DNA from: Aradus depressus
Lineage: Eukaryota > Arthropoda > Insecta > Hemiptera > Aradidae
DNA length: 64,000 bases
Assembly: GCA_963662175.1 (NCBI GenBank)
Contig: OY759218.1
Span: 53,017,427-53,081,426, forward strand
Reading direction: 5' to 3'
The translations under genes and the position numbers were made by a program. Shown here one piece after another: positions 35,190 to 64,000 of this stretch. Under the pieces are notes generated by a model that saw nothing but the letters and a program-made list of their open reading frames with translations, was not told where the DNA came from and made no database searches. Each line of letters begins with the position of its first letter. The first letter of the stretch is position 1.

Positions 35190-35480
35190 TATGTATATAC
35201 GAACTCGAATTTTGGGTTAGTGCTAAGTCAACATCGAGTGTGTTCAGTCCTTCCTATCCAAAGCACTGAGAACAATAATTGTTGTTGATGCAACTTACTT
35301 TGTTTCAAACCATTGCCTCCATAATGACCTTGAAATTCTTTTAGTTATTGACCTTATCACGTCCCGCTTCCCCTAATTTCATTTTAACCTTTCTTTCCAT
35401 GTCAGTCCCGTCGCTCCACTCTTGTCATCCCCCCCCCCCACCGAAGACTGAGGCCACGTTGGCCGAGAGATAAAATATAT
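35190..35480 (+). pseudogene. Jockey-like RT fragment, right part
   Basis: This continues the 33600-33786 frame with YGTRIWGSAKSTSSVFSPSY, then decays with stops. A parallel fragment of the same family lies at 52110-52410 (ESWGCAKPSNIKAIQSFQSK). Confidence 0.55.
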
Positions 35481-35599
35481 TTAAGGGTAGCATAAATATT
35501 TTGGGAGGGCTGATTTGGTGAGCAGTTTCTTGTCTCATGTACGCACACTTTCAGCTTTCCTTCTTGGTTCGCCTCCATTGCCATTTTTCAATTAAAAAA

Positions 35600-37159
35600 A
35601 AAAAAAAAAAAAATCACCGGTCAGCGAGCCTCGGTTAATCCGGAACTCGGTTGACCAGGATTCGGATAATCGGGTCTCTACTGTATGGATAGGACTGGCT
35701 AGAATTGAGTCTCAGCTCACATTACGAAATAACTTAATATAGTTACTAGTGATGTCCTGTTATTTCCGTAACAGGTATAGGTCTGTCACTGTAACAATAT
35801 GTTCCTTGCTACTGCAAATATTAGCTCTTATAAATATTAGGGATATTTTACCATATAGCTCCTGGAGCCATACAGAGATAGAAAGGAGCTGAATTGATTT
35901 TCAGGAGCTAAAAGTTCTAATAGTTTGAGCTCCTTTAGTTTTTCCTAACCTGTTACAGTATGGGAGAGTTCCAATATTCAACATTACGTTCACCGGTTAC
36001 ACTAGAAGCGGGACAGTTAAATATTGAAATGTAATAACTTTCCCTCACTTACTTTTTATGTTTGGGGGATCATTTATTTTTGTTGTTGAATTTTTTAAAA
36101 TTCATTCTAATTTGTAATTTGGGTAATTATATATTTGGGGGTTTTCTGAATCGCCAGGCTATCATTGTCAGCTAGTCGGAATTATTAAGATACAGGATAA
36201 GGAGTAGTAGTCTTTAACGAGTACATCGCACAAGCTAAGGACGGCCTGCTCAATGTTTGTTTTAAATCCCACACTAAAATAACCTAAGGGCTTTGTGCAA
36301 TTTAACTATACAACAGGAAAAGATGTAGAACAGACTACTAAATACATGGAAGTGTGTACATAAATGTTTTTTGCTTTCCAAAAGGCAAAGGTAAAAGTGA
36401 CTGGATGGTGTCTTCATTGTGCATTGTGTGAAGTTACAATATAGCTTGTAGCTCCACAAACAATAAAGATGATACCTTAGTTTTATGTGTGCCAAGGAAC
36501 CTTACTATGATGTCATCATAGTAATCATTGGCAAATGAAACTTACTACCAACATTTAAATTAATAATCATGTTAAAACAATTAGGATATTGAAAATAAAT
36601 GAATTAATTAATTTTAATGAATATTTTAATTAAAAACATTTTAAAAACCACTTATTTCTGTCAGCAAAATTCGAAAATTGACCATTAGGTAAAAAAAAAT
36701 AGCCCATCAGGCTAGCCAACTACCAATCATAGCTGTAAAATAATACAATTAAGGACATCGTCTGTAACACAAAATAATTTTTTTTTAAATAAATAAACCT
36801 AAAAAATAAAATAAATGATTATCAGTCATCGGAATAACTGAAACCTAATAAAACTAAATAAATATTGCTGAGTAAACTATTGAAATAGTTTCCTTGAAAA
36901 ATAAATAGGTAGAGCATTGTTCTTTTTACAAAGATATAGAGCTAAATACAATGGACAAATTAGCAGAAAAAAGGAATTAAAAAATAGTCCAAAATTTACT
37001 TCTTCATTATATAACGTAAAGTACCGATAATGAAGAAACACACAAATATAGAAACAGAAGTAAATTAAAAAGGAACAATACAGTTAAAAGTTTTGAAGAA
37101 GATGAAATAACATAAGTTTAGTATGTCTTCATAAGAAATATCTAAAGAAAAATAGTATA
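35600..37159. other. Spacer between transposon blocks
   Basis: AT-rich, with a long A run at 35595-35613. I see no gene or recognisable element. Confidence 0.4.
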
Positions 37160-37353
37160 AAATATTGTGTCTATTTAGGTCTACTATTTGAAAACAGGGA
37201 AGTATAATATAAGCACGCATTTGATCTTTCACTATAATCTGGATAGAAAATGTAACATGAAATCATTAGAATAGTCTGGTTGGAAAGGTGACGCCATAAC
37301 CTCTACTAAACAACTTATGAAGTAAACAGGTAAACATTGTTGAGGTTATAACA
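37160..37353 (-). repeat. 3' LTR of the Gypsy element
   Basis: Same sequence as 40402-40595. It is preceded on the minus strand by the polypurine tract at about 37354-37366. Confidence 0.88.
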
Positions 37354-37401
37354 GTCTTCCCCCTTAATTTGGAACTTGAATATTGAAAAATTTCATGGGG
37401 T

Positions 37402-40335
37402 TCAAAACTTCAGCTGATAGTCCCCCAGATAGGCTGGAGGTCGGCGAGTCCGTCCAGAACGTCTCGGCTCGACCATAGGCGCTCTCGGACCTGGATCTCC
37501 CGGTGCTGGTGTTGAGGCGGAAGTGTCCTGAGGTAATGCAGTGTTTCTTTCTGGAACCGAAGTAGGCTTCTCTTTCTGAGGAGTAGCCAGAGGAACTTGC
37601 CATAGCCGAGGTTCTGTGGCTTGCAAACGGAGTTGGTCCAGATGTCGTTTGATGGTGTAGCCAGAGTCGAGTTTCACAATGTAGTGCAGTACCCCCAATT
37701 TTTGAATGATGGTACCAAAAACCCAGGTGTACTTATTGTTCTGTGAGTAGTCCCTTACTTGGACCCTCTCCCCCACTTTAAAAGTGCGGAGAACCTGGTA
37801 TGTTGAATCTGGATTTTTAGCTGGATGATAAGGCCGGAGTGCATCTAGCTTGATCCTGAGCTTCCGATGAAGGTAGCGCTCAGCTGGAGACTGGCTACAA
37901 GCAAGTGGCGTTGCGCGATAACGAAGAAGGACGTCCTGAACCTTTACATGAATTGGACGTGGATCATCCTCGAGTGCCTTCAGTCGCTGCTTCAGAGTCT
38001 GAACTGTCCGTTCAGCTAAGCCATTGGTAGCTGGATGTCCAGGAGCAATTAGTTTTTGAAACATTCCATGTTCGGTGCAATAGGATTTGAATTCAGCGCG
38101 TGTGAATATCGAAGCGTTATCACTCACCATGATCTGCGGATACCCATGGGTTGAAAAAATGTTGTTTAGAAGTTTGATGGTACTCATGGTAGTAGGTGTG
38201 GTTGAAATGACCTTCACGTCTTCTCACTTAGATTTCGCATCCACACAGACAAGAAAATAGTGATTGTTATAGGGTCCAGCGTAATCAATATGTATCCTTT
38301 CCCAGTTTGATTTAGGCTCCTCCCAAGGATGTACAGGGTTGTTCGGTGGATTGTGCTTCACCAACGCGAAGCGTTTGCAAGACTTGACTACTTTTTCGAT
38401 GTCAGAGTCGATGTTCTTCCAATATACATACCGTCGTGCAAGTTGCTTCATTTTGGTTATACCAACATGTGTGGAATGGAGCTCCTGAAGTACGAGGTCT
38501 CGAAGAGTACATGGGATTACGACACGGCTGTCTTTGAACAAAACACCGTTATCCAAGGTAAAAGGAGATTCGGCGGATTCATTCATGAGTTGATGTTTGA
38601 TTCGATTTAACTCAACATCTTTTCCAGTTTCCTGAGCTAATACTTCAGCATTGAGCAACTCGTTAGATATTTCGAAAATTGAATCCATGTGCAAAAGTTG
38701 AACTTCCTCATTAAGCATCGTGTCAATTGAAGGATGATTCTGTTCCACAGCTGCTCTAGAAAGGCAATCTACGTTAGTATTGGCTTCGCCCTTTTTGAAT
38801 TTAACTGACTTGGTTTGATTGACACAGAATTTTCGATCTTTATCTATTTCTTCTAGGCTGATCTTCAAATGTCTAATCCATATGCGACCTAAAATGGCTG
38901 GACGACCCTTAGGAACTACATACAATTCTTCGATAGAACTACGTCCTTTATAGGTCACTTTAAGAGGAACTTTCCCCTTAGGCTTGAAAACGTCATTGGT
39001 ATATGCTCGAAAATAAATCTTGGTTGGAGTTAGAGAAATGTTCAGCTGCAAACTCTGGAATTCATCCTCTGGGATCAGAGAAAAACCCGCCCCCGAGTCT
39101 ACTTCCATGCGGACTGGGTGGTTGTTGACGGATACAGTGACGAAATACTTCTGAGAGTCAGCAACGGAGTTTGTACAAGGCAGCTGGTCGAAAATATCCA
39201 CAATATTCTTATCTGAATTATTGTAGCACACTTCTGTAACCTGATTGAGACCATATGAAAGAGTATTGTCTTCAAAAGATCGCATGTGTTTAGTAATATT
39301 ATCCCCGGATGAATCGTTAGAGTTAGATTTCGAATATTGATGAGGATACTTGTCGTTCAGGAGTGTTGTTATGCAAACCCGCATAACGTGTCCGTTCTTG
39401 CCACAGGCGGAGCAGCGTAATTTGGATCTATCGATGCGACAATCTGGAGCACGGTGGTTATTTCTACCGCATTTGAAACAAAGATCACTGATACCGAGTT
39501 TTGCATAATCGATTCTAGGTTTTGAACGGTTTCTCGAAGAACCCTTTGCCGTGGATGGTGATTTAGAACGTTTCTGAGACTTATCACGACGAGAACGATT
39601 GGAAATTTTGTTCACCTCTTGGCTTTGTGTAGAATTTGCTGGTTGTTGATTTGCGAGTTCCTGTGTTTCAAGTCGAGAAGCTTCCAAAGCCCTAGCTTTA
39701 GTCAATACTTTAGAAAAAGTATTTGAATCGGACTGTAACAACAGTTCCCTAATTCAGTTGTCTTTAAGCCCTCTGATAAACTGTGCCCTCAAGAAAACAT
39801 CCGCCACCGAGACGGTTTTGCTACAAGTGCATGTTGCAGAAAATTTACATTCAGGAAGGTCGCGCTGTAGCGCCGCAACAAATTCAGCGATGTTTTCGTT
39901 AGGTTTCTGGTAGGTACTCAAAAAATAATGTTGTGATAAAACTGTGTTTCTGGGTGGTGCAAGCATTCGGCTAAATGCTTCAGTGAGATCCCTGTATGAG
40001 AGGTTTTTGATTGGTTTGTCGGGACCCAGCATCGAAGATAAGTTGTTATAATGAGTGGAACCGATCGAAACACTGAGAAGTTGAGCTTGCTTGGAAGGGT
40101 CAGTGACATTTTTGACCAACAAATAGTTTTCGAAGCGCTCCAGGTAGTTTTTGAATCTCTCTTTTTGTGAATCGAAAACTTCAAACGGAGGAATGTTATT
40201 ATTAATGACAGTACTTACAGTATCGACGCGAGAAAATGACAATTTTTCAGTAAGTTGACTGACCAGAGTTGTTGCCAGGGTTGCTTGACTTCGGTTGAAA
40301 AGATCTAACAGCCTTTCGAACTGTTCGGCGTCCAT
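37402..40335 (-). pseudogene. Gypsy gag-protease-integrase frame with RT/RNase H deleted
   Basis: One reading frame of 978 codons runs from ATG 40335 to the stop at 37402. It is broken by TGA at about 39756 and TGA at 38226-38224; the latter sits where SKW is usual after the integrase motif. Order: gag; two zinc knuckles (CFKCGRNNHRAPDC and CSACGKNGHVMRVC); aspartic protease (VDSGAGFSLIP); an abrupt jump to the RNase H-integrase linker (KKGEANTNVDCLSR); integrase zinc region (HSTHVGITKMKQL, with the second Cys of the last pair replaced by Phe); core Asp in HIDYAGPY, Asp in VSDNAS and Glu in GLAERTVQTLK; then a chromo-less tail. The whole RT and most of RNase H are missing without loss of frame. 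No env. Confidence 0.88.
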
Positions 40336-40401
40336 TGTAGTTATTTTCGATATAAATCCACTTGGTCACTTACAGTTACGGAATGTTGTTTAATCGTCGC
40401 C

Positions 40402-40595
40402 AAATATTGTGTCTATTTAGGTCTACTATTTGAAAACAGGGAAGTATAATATAAGCACGCATTTGATCTTTCACTATAATCTGGATAGAAAATGTAACAT
40501 GAAATCATTAGAATAGTCTGGTTGGAAAGGTGACGCCATAACCTCTACTAAACAACTTATGAAGTAAACAGGTAAACATTGTTGAGGTTATAACA
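40402..40595 (-). repeat. 5' LTR of the Gypsy element
   Basis: Same sequence as 37160-37353. It directly abuts the 3' region of the Jockey element on its right. Confidence 0.88.
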
Positions 40596-40730
40596 AAAAA
40601 CAAAATAAATTCCTAAGGAACTGTGCAGAGATTTACCAGACTCAAAAAAATCCAACAACAACACACTTTATTTGGACCAGAACATCTTGGTTCTTCACAC
40701 AAAGTATAAAATGGAAAATATAAAATGAAA

Positions 40731-43444
40731 TTAATTAATAATAATGTCCTGGTATAATCTTGGTTTGAGCCTTCTGTGGAGAGTAGGCTGGCCAAGATTG
40801 TAGTGGGCTGCTCCAGAACTCAGGCCTAGTCTTCCGTGGTAGTTATCTACTAAGGACCTTAAATAGGATGCGACCCGAGGAACTCCCAGTTCCTCATGGA
40901 TTTGGCTGTTTCGGATAAACCATGGTGCATTCAGAGACACACGAAGAATTTTGTTCTGAAATGTTTGTAGTCGTGTTGTGAGTGAAGGACTGGCGCCATG
41001 CCATATTGGACAGGCGTATGTTAACAATGGGAGAAGTAACGCTTTGTACAGGAGCAGTGTGCAAGAGTGTTTGAGGGGTGTGTTGCGGTTAATGAGTGGA
41101 TAGAGATGTTTTAAACGGGTGTATGCTTGTGTAAGTTTTGTGTTGATGTGAAGTTTCCATGTGAGCCGTGTGTCTAAGAATACACCAAGGTACCGGACAG
41201 CCTGATCTTTAGGGTTCCATGGAATGGGAAGTCCGTCAACCCGCAGCCTACTCTGGTCCTCTGTAAAAAATCGGCGAAGGGCAAAAATCTTCGCTTCTGT
41301 TTTACTGGCGTTCAACTGAAGCTTCCATTGAGCGAACCAGCTGGAGACGTGGTTGAGAGAAGTTTGTAACATGTCAACTGCTGTCTGGAGGTCTTCATGT
41401 TGACACATAAGTAGTGTGTCGTCTGCGTATAGTGCTAGAGTGGTATTACATGGCTCGGGGATGTCGCAGCAGTATAAGCTGAAGAGGAGGGGACTGAGGA
41501 TAGCTCCCTGTGGCACTCCCGACAGAATACTACGCTTGGAGCTGAGGATGTTGTTGACCCGCACTTGAAACGTCCTGTTCTCCAAAAAGGAATCAACGAT
41601 CTTTTCCAAGTACTGTGGAGCCCATGTCTTCCTCAGCTTATAGCGGAGACCTTCATGCCACACCGAGTCGAACGCGGAAGCTACATCTAAAAAGACGGAG
41701 GTTGTATATGTCTTCTGTTCGAAACCATTCACAATCTTTTCCGAGACCCTCTGTAGCTGGTGCACAGATGAATGATTATGTTTGAAACCAAACTGGTGAG
41801 CTGGAACAATTCCTGCGCTTTCCAGGTGAGAACCCAGTCTTCTCAATATTAGTAGTTCGAAGATCTTCGACAACGAGTTCAGAAGGCTTATAGGCCGATA
41901 GCTGTCCGGCTCTTGCTTGGGCTTACCATGTTTATGGAAGACGATTACAACCGCGTTTTTCCAATTTCGAGGAAAATAGCTGCATCGCAGGCATGCGTTG
42001 AACAGACCGGTTAGAAAGGCTATACTCTTGGGTGGCAGCTTCTTCAGCACTATGTTCGGAATGAGATCCTCACCGGGGGCCTTGTTGTTTGCTAAGTTTG
42101 TTATTAATGTTGTGATTTCTGAGGGAGTGGTGAACTTGATGAAATTTTCAACAGTTTGTGTCGGTATGGATAGATATGTGTGTACTGTGGTGTTCATGTC
42201 TGTGTTAGCAGTGTCGTGTGTGCGGTACTTTTGTTCGAGGTGTGTTGCCAGGATTTCGCATTTGTCTTCGTCGCTCGTCACTGTGTGATGTCCGTCTGTC
42301 AGTGGGGGCAAGGATGTGTTTTGTCTCAAAATTCGTCGGGTTTCTTTCCAGAGACTACTATCGCCGGGGGTCATGTCGGTCAAGTAAGCCCTGTACTTAC
42401 AAATTCTGTGGTTGTCGACCTCCCATCTCACCCGTCGGGTCAAGCGATTGAGGTCTCTTTCATCTACATCACTTCTTGTTCTTTGCCAGCGTTTGCGAGC
42501 CGTGTTTTTTTCGTGAATTAGTGCTAGGATTTGAGTGGGAATGGAGTCATGTATATGTGGTCGTCTGTCTTTGAAGTGGTGATATGTAGCATTGTGAACA
42601 GATGTGTAAACAGTTTGTGTGAATGTCTGTATTGTCCAGTCTATGTCGTCTGTGTGATTGTAGTAGATTGGAATTTCAAGAGTTTGATCCATTTCCCATT
42701 GAAAAGTTTTCCAATCAATTTTTCCTGTTATAGTCGTGGAAGCGGTTCGGTGTAGTGTTTGTGTGCTGTGAATGTGTTAAGGACGGGGACGTGGTCTGAA
42801 TCGAGTTCTGTTAGTGTCTCGTGATATATTGGGAATGTGAAATTTTTTATAAGTGTGATGTCTAGGATGTCTGGATGATATCTGTGTTGTGACGGGTAGA
42901 AGGTTGGTTCGTCTGGGGCTGAGACCTGAACACCGAGGTTGTTTGTGGCCGACAAAAGTCTGACCCCATTGTTATTGGTTCTTCTGCAGCCTCAGATTGT
43001 GTGCTTGCTATTGAGGTCCCCGAAAAGTGCAGTCGCGTCTCCTGTAAAAATGTGTTCTAGGTCTGTCTGTTTTATTCTTAAGTTTGATCGTTGGTATCCC
43101 GAGATGATGTTGAGTCGTCTGTTGTTGGTGAGTGACAGTTGAATCCCGACAGCCTCCAGGTGCTCCAGTTCAGGAAGAAGTAGATGGGAATGCTTTATTT
43201 TTTTCTTCACACAAACAGCTACTCCTCCAGAGGCTATTCGGGTTTGTCTGTCTCGTCTGTATGTCAAGTATCCTGTCAGTCTGAATGTGTCTGTCGCTTT
43301 GAAGTGTGTTTCTGTTAGGCAAACTATGTCTATGTTGTATCGTGTTAGGAGGTTACTGAAAGACTGTTGCTTTGCTTTCAACCCATTCGCGTTCCAATTT
43401 AGGATTGTTAAATTTTGATCAACTGTGGAATTAGTGCTGACCAT
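40731..43444 (-). pseudogene. Jockey ORF2: endonuclease and reverse transcriptase, two lesions
   Basis: The ATG is at 43444. The endonuclease starts LTILNWNANGLKAKQQSF and continues with CLTETHF, ALFGDLN and LDSDHVPV. A TGA at 42994-42992 interrupts it after GDLNSKHTI, where a Trp codon would fit. A one-base frameshift lies near 42735. The RT part (42692-40731) is intact with NNKAPGEDLIPN, SYRPISLLNSLSK, GVPQGAILSPLLFSLY and the catalytic YADD in LALYADDTLLMC. It ends at 40731 after a Jockey-type thumb. Length fits the clade (about 900 residues if joined). Confidence 0.88.
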
Positions 43445-44805
43445 AATTGGAAGAAAGTATGTTATTGAGTATTGTGGAAATGAAGTATTTGATTTTGGGA
43501 ATGAAAGGTTTAATTAAATTTAGTAGTATGTCAAATAGGTTTGATGAGGGGCCTTGTTCGTTGAGGTTAGTTTGATGAGAGGTGTTGTTCGTTGAGGTTA
43601 GTTTGATGAGGGGTGCTTGCTGGTGTTTGTGTGTGGTGTCTGCTCCGGGTAAACCAAGGGTTTGATTTAGCTCCTGAGGGGATGTTTTGCTGTGGCTGTG
43701 GAGGATTTTCTGAGACTGGTTGGGGAGTAAGTCTAGATGGATTTGCATTTGTTGAGTCATGAATGTGGGTTGGCATGTGTTTTCTGTGTGTGATTCGTGA
43801 TTGAAGTTTTAAGAAGGTTTCACAGCCTCTATAATTGGCGGGGTGGCTTCCACCACAGTTAGAGCACTTTGGGGACTCTTGGAGAGTACGTGATGGGGAA
43901 GCTGTGAAATGATGATCTCCTGCACACTTGACACATTTTGGGTCAAGGTGGCAGAAGTTCTTGCTATGTCCCACTTGCTGGCAATTCGTGCACTGCACAA
44001 TGCGTTGAGACCTCTTCCGCGGTTCGACAGTCACTATAGTGTAAAAGAGACGAGATAATTGAAAAATCGCTTTCCCCTTCGGAGTATTCTGGAGCTCGAC
44101 AGCACACAGTGGAGTGGTGCCTTTGTCCTTGTTCAGTAGCCTTGTTACACTCAGGACTGGGTATGTCGGGGTTAGTTCGTCTTGGATTTCGGTTTCAATC
44201 AGGGAGTATGGAACCCCTCGGATAACAACGGAAAGTTTCCTATCCTCGGGGTTCAGGAAAGTATAGTATTTTACGTCATTTGTTTGGTAAAATTTGGTCA
44301 GTTTCCTAAAGTCTTCAGATGTCATAAGGGATATTTTAATTTTTTTGTGGCATTGTTTTGTTTCGAAGGGAGATGTTGTGATACTTTTAATGTCTGTCAG
44401 CACTTTTTGAAAATCGTCGGCTTCACAAAGGAAAATTGGGGGGATTTTAAGTTGTTTTTCGGTCTGTGGGGTGGTATCGTTAGTGTGTTGGTCGGTGATG
44501 AGTGCTGCGAGTGGCGCGAATGTGTTGTGCGTGGGTATAGTGGAATGAATTGCGTACCTGTTCCGCTTGGGCTGGGTGTGGCTGGCCCCCGGTGAGGGCT
44601 CTCCGTCTAGCTGCATGGCTGACTCCGGGAGTTCTGGGAACTCCATGTCTTCTTCTGGGGGACAGGGTCTCTTCGGCTGGCTCACTAGTCGGGGTGAGTT
44701 CGACTGATCTGGGTTACCTGTATTGTTCAGTCGTGCTTTGAGGTTATCCGTGAGTCCATTTTTCGTCTTGACCGGTTTTTCGGTCGAGTTGATGTTGGGT
44801 TTCAT
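43431..44805 (-). pseudogene. Jockey ORF1 (gag-like, zinc knuckles), frameshifted by a duplication
   Basis: It starts at ATG 44805. The N-terminal half is charged and Pro-rich (PRLVSQPKRPCPPEEDMEFP). The middle holds an RRM-like region, and then come CCHC-type knuckles (CTNCQQVGHSKNFC, CVKCAGDHHF and CSNCGGSHPANYRGC). The frame ends early at 43567, just after a 31-bp tandem duplication (43540-43570 and 43571-43601). The original tail continues in the shifted frame to the stop at 43431, overlapping the ORF2 ATG by 14 nt. Such proteins bind element RNA and take it to the nucleus. Confidence 0.82.
43540..43601. repeat. 31-bp tandem duplication inside Jockey ORF1
   Basis: TTTGATGAGGGGCCTTGTTC and TTTGATGAGAGGTGTTGTTC each begin a 31-base unit ending GTTGAGGTTAG, and a third TTTGATGAG follows. 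Since 31 is not a multiple of three, the duplication shifts the ORF1 frame. Confidence 0.9.
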
Positions 44806-44880
44806 TCTCACCCGTAACTTGGGTGAAAAGTAAGTAATTTTGCTCACTTTTATGGGTATAAATAACTTTTCAAATAATAA

Positions 44881-46197
44881 AAAGGTAAATTTTCTTGAGA
44901 CAATTTGTTTACGTGTTTAAACAAACAAAAGTTCACAAAAACGTTAAATAAAACATTGAATTAGCAAATTTCCTAGCATCCTTAAACGTTCTGCTCAATA
45001 TAGAGTACGTGACATCACCCAAAAAAAAAAAAAAAATCCAGATGATGTGAATATCTCCTCTTACACTAGCTGCGAATGCGACATAAAAGTGTTGAAAAAT
45101 TAAGTAGGTATTTTATAACTGATTTATATACATACGAGTATAGCTTCAGTCTCTATGTGAAATACTTGTTCCGAAATATTAGGCATTTGTAACAGATATT
45201 TTTTGGAGCAGTAACAACCAGCTCCCGTTCCTGTTAAGGACCAGTTTTCGACGACGTCCCTAATAGCACATTAAGGCCGCCCTAAGGTGAGGGGGGCTAA
45301 CCGGTCAACACATGGGCAGTAACATCACACTTGAAACGTGAAAATCTATTGAAAACGCGATCTCGTTTTTTCGCACGATTACAATACTTCCTTACACTAA
45401 AGGTATAAGAAAGTAAAATAATAAAAAGCTTACAATTAATCAAAATATATAAACAACGGGCCCTGAGACGTAATTTCCCTTTTTTTTTTCTTCCCTGATT
45501 AATGGTGAACAAAATAATAACAAATAGGATATCCGTTTTGTACCTACTGAGTTAGAACCGAAATTGTGAAAGAAATAGTTCAAATTGCATGTTTTACCAC
45601 ATTTTGGCTTACATTACGCATGCATGGTGGGCCATAGCTTTACGCTGTTCATCTTAAAAAGTTCATAATTTCATATGGACAATTTGAGAACAAGTTTGTT
45701 GAAATCAATAAAGTCATTTTCGATAAATTAAGTTTTTACAACAAGTGAAAAAAGTTGAACTTCTCTCGACTTGAATCACATAGAAATTATGCTTAGATCA
45801 ATAGGATGCTGATTCAGTCTAGACTCAACCTAGTCAGAAAATTTCTTCATAATTCGTTTGGTAGTTGCGGAGATCAAGTGGTTTCCATTTTAGCGTTGTG
45901 GATAGACAGACGGAGGAAACAACGGACAGACACCATCGGGATTCTTGTATTCTAAAATACGCATTATAATAATTTACAGTTACAAAATCAAAATCTAAAT
46001 ATTTAAAAATTTCAATACTTTCTCTTTCTAAAGGATGAGAAAGTAAAAAAAAAAAATCAGTATGGAAATATTATCAAAGTGAGCAAATATTGGGGAGATG
46101 GGTTGGGGGCTTAGGCTATTTTTGGTTCGAGGTTAGCCCGGAATGATTATTTTGGTTCATCTCTGAACAGTCGGTGCTGTGTTCAAAATCTAAGATC
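44881..46197. other. Spacer upstream of the sarcalumenin gene
   Basis: No gene seen. A stretch around 45835-45960 (TTTGGTAGTTGCGGAGATCA ... ATTCTTGTATTCTAAAATAC) is repeated in related form at 54270-54345, so it is a dispersed repeat. A promoter for the gene starting at 46198 could not be recognised. Confidence 0.4.
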
Positions 46198-63790
<17,593 letters not shown>

Positions 63791-64000
63791 GTAAAACATT
63801 GTATTTCATTTTGTATCCTTTAGTTCTTCGAAATTTTATGTGGGGATTCACAAGTTCCTATTGATTTTCAGCGAAACAGAAGGTATAGGCTTAACTTCAA
63901 AACCCTTAAAACTTGCTACGGAGTGAATATATCGATACAACATTTCTCAGAAGTTCATAAATGAGAAACCTATTAGCCGTCAGTCAAATCGGACAAAAAG

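Larger units (their letters stand above)
37160..40595 (-). mobile_element. Ty3/Gypsy LTR retrotransposon, non-autonomous, RT deleted
   Basis: Two LTRs of about 194 bp (37160-37353 and 40402-40595) look identical base for base. In minus orientation the LTR runs TGTTATAACC...AGACACA plus a short shared AATATTT. Internally, next to the 5' LTR is TGGCGACGATTAAACAAC, a likely primer-binding region. Before the 3' LTR is a purine tract AAGGGGGAAGAC. The internal region is one gag-pol frame with two TGA stops and lacks RT/RNase H. No flanking target duplication is visible. Confidence 0.9.
40600..44880 (-). mobile_element. Jockey-clade LINE, nearly full length, mutated
   Basis: Minus-strand ORF1 (gag-like) and ORF2 (endonuclease-RT) in the usual order with a short overlap. 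The 3' UTR runs from 40730 to the Gypsy LTR, so the true A tail is not visible. The 5' boundary is not defined, so 44880 is approximate. It is damaged by a 31-bp duplication in ORF1 and by one stop and one frameshift in ORF2. Confidence 0.85.

Noticed and set aside
41998..42755. Plus-strand frames over the Jockey RT
   Set aside because: Antisense shadows of an intact RT frame with clear catalytic motifs.
63872..63963. Candidate terminal sarcalumenin exon ending in TGA
   Set aside because: AG acceptor and phase fit, but the peptide does not resemble the expected continuation after the 63790 donor; the gene most likely goes on beyond the window.

Overview
This is a window of an AT-rich, intron-rich, transposon-loaded animal chromosome. 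The gene content (a caspase-8/Dredd-type initiator caspase, UNC119, RME-8, an insect-like sarcalumenin) and the mobile elements (R1- and Jockey-clade LINEs, a Gypsy element, a Tc1-like element, tRNA-derived SINEs, Helitron-like ends, an errantivirus-like env remnant) point to an insect. I cannot fix the order. No bacterial signals are present.

Layout. Bases 37-1953 (+) carry the last four coding exons of Rme-8 (DNAJC13). Bases 1954-13990 hold no host gene but many repeats: an 81-bp tandem array, TA-flanked MITEs, a 33-bp minisatellite split by a 5'-truncated R1-clade LINE with a 13-bp target duplication, a tRNA SINE and Helitron-like ends. Bases 13992-19830 (+) hold a complete six-exon unc-119 homologue (223 aa by my splice model). 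Bases 21414-25133 (-) hold a four-exon zinc-finger gene that I do not firmly recognise. Bases 27836-33216 (-) hold a complete five-exon death-domain-family initiator caspase (447 aa) with both catalytic residues.

Bases 33600-45000 are a nested transposon block: an old Jockey-like fragment split by a Tc1-like element, itself split by a LINE 3' end; then a minus-strand Gypsy element with apparently identical LTRs but no reverse transcriptase; then a nearly full-length Jockey-clade element. Bases 46198-63790 (+) hold a sarcalumenin homologue with a signal-peptide exon, a long acidic exon and a dynamin/EHD-like GTPase region. It runs off the right edge. Its introns hold an antisense env-like ORF, a pogo/Tigger transposase remnant, a 371-bp MITE that ends 19 bp before the P-loop exon, and SINEs.

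The host genes are functionally unrelated: endosomal trafficking, ciliary lipid-protein transport, immune/apoptotic signalling and sarcoplasmic-reticulum calcium handling. They are not an operon or cluster. All exon borders were read by eye from GT/AG signals, reading phase and remembered family similarity; no alignment was run.
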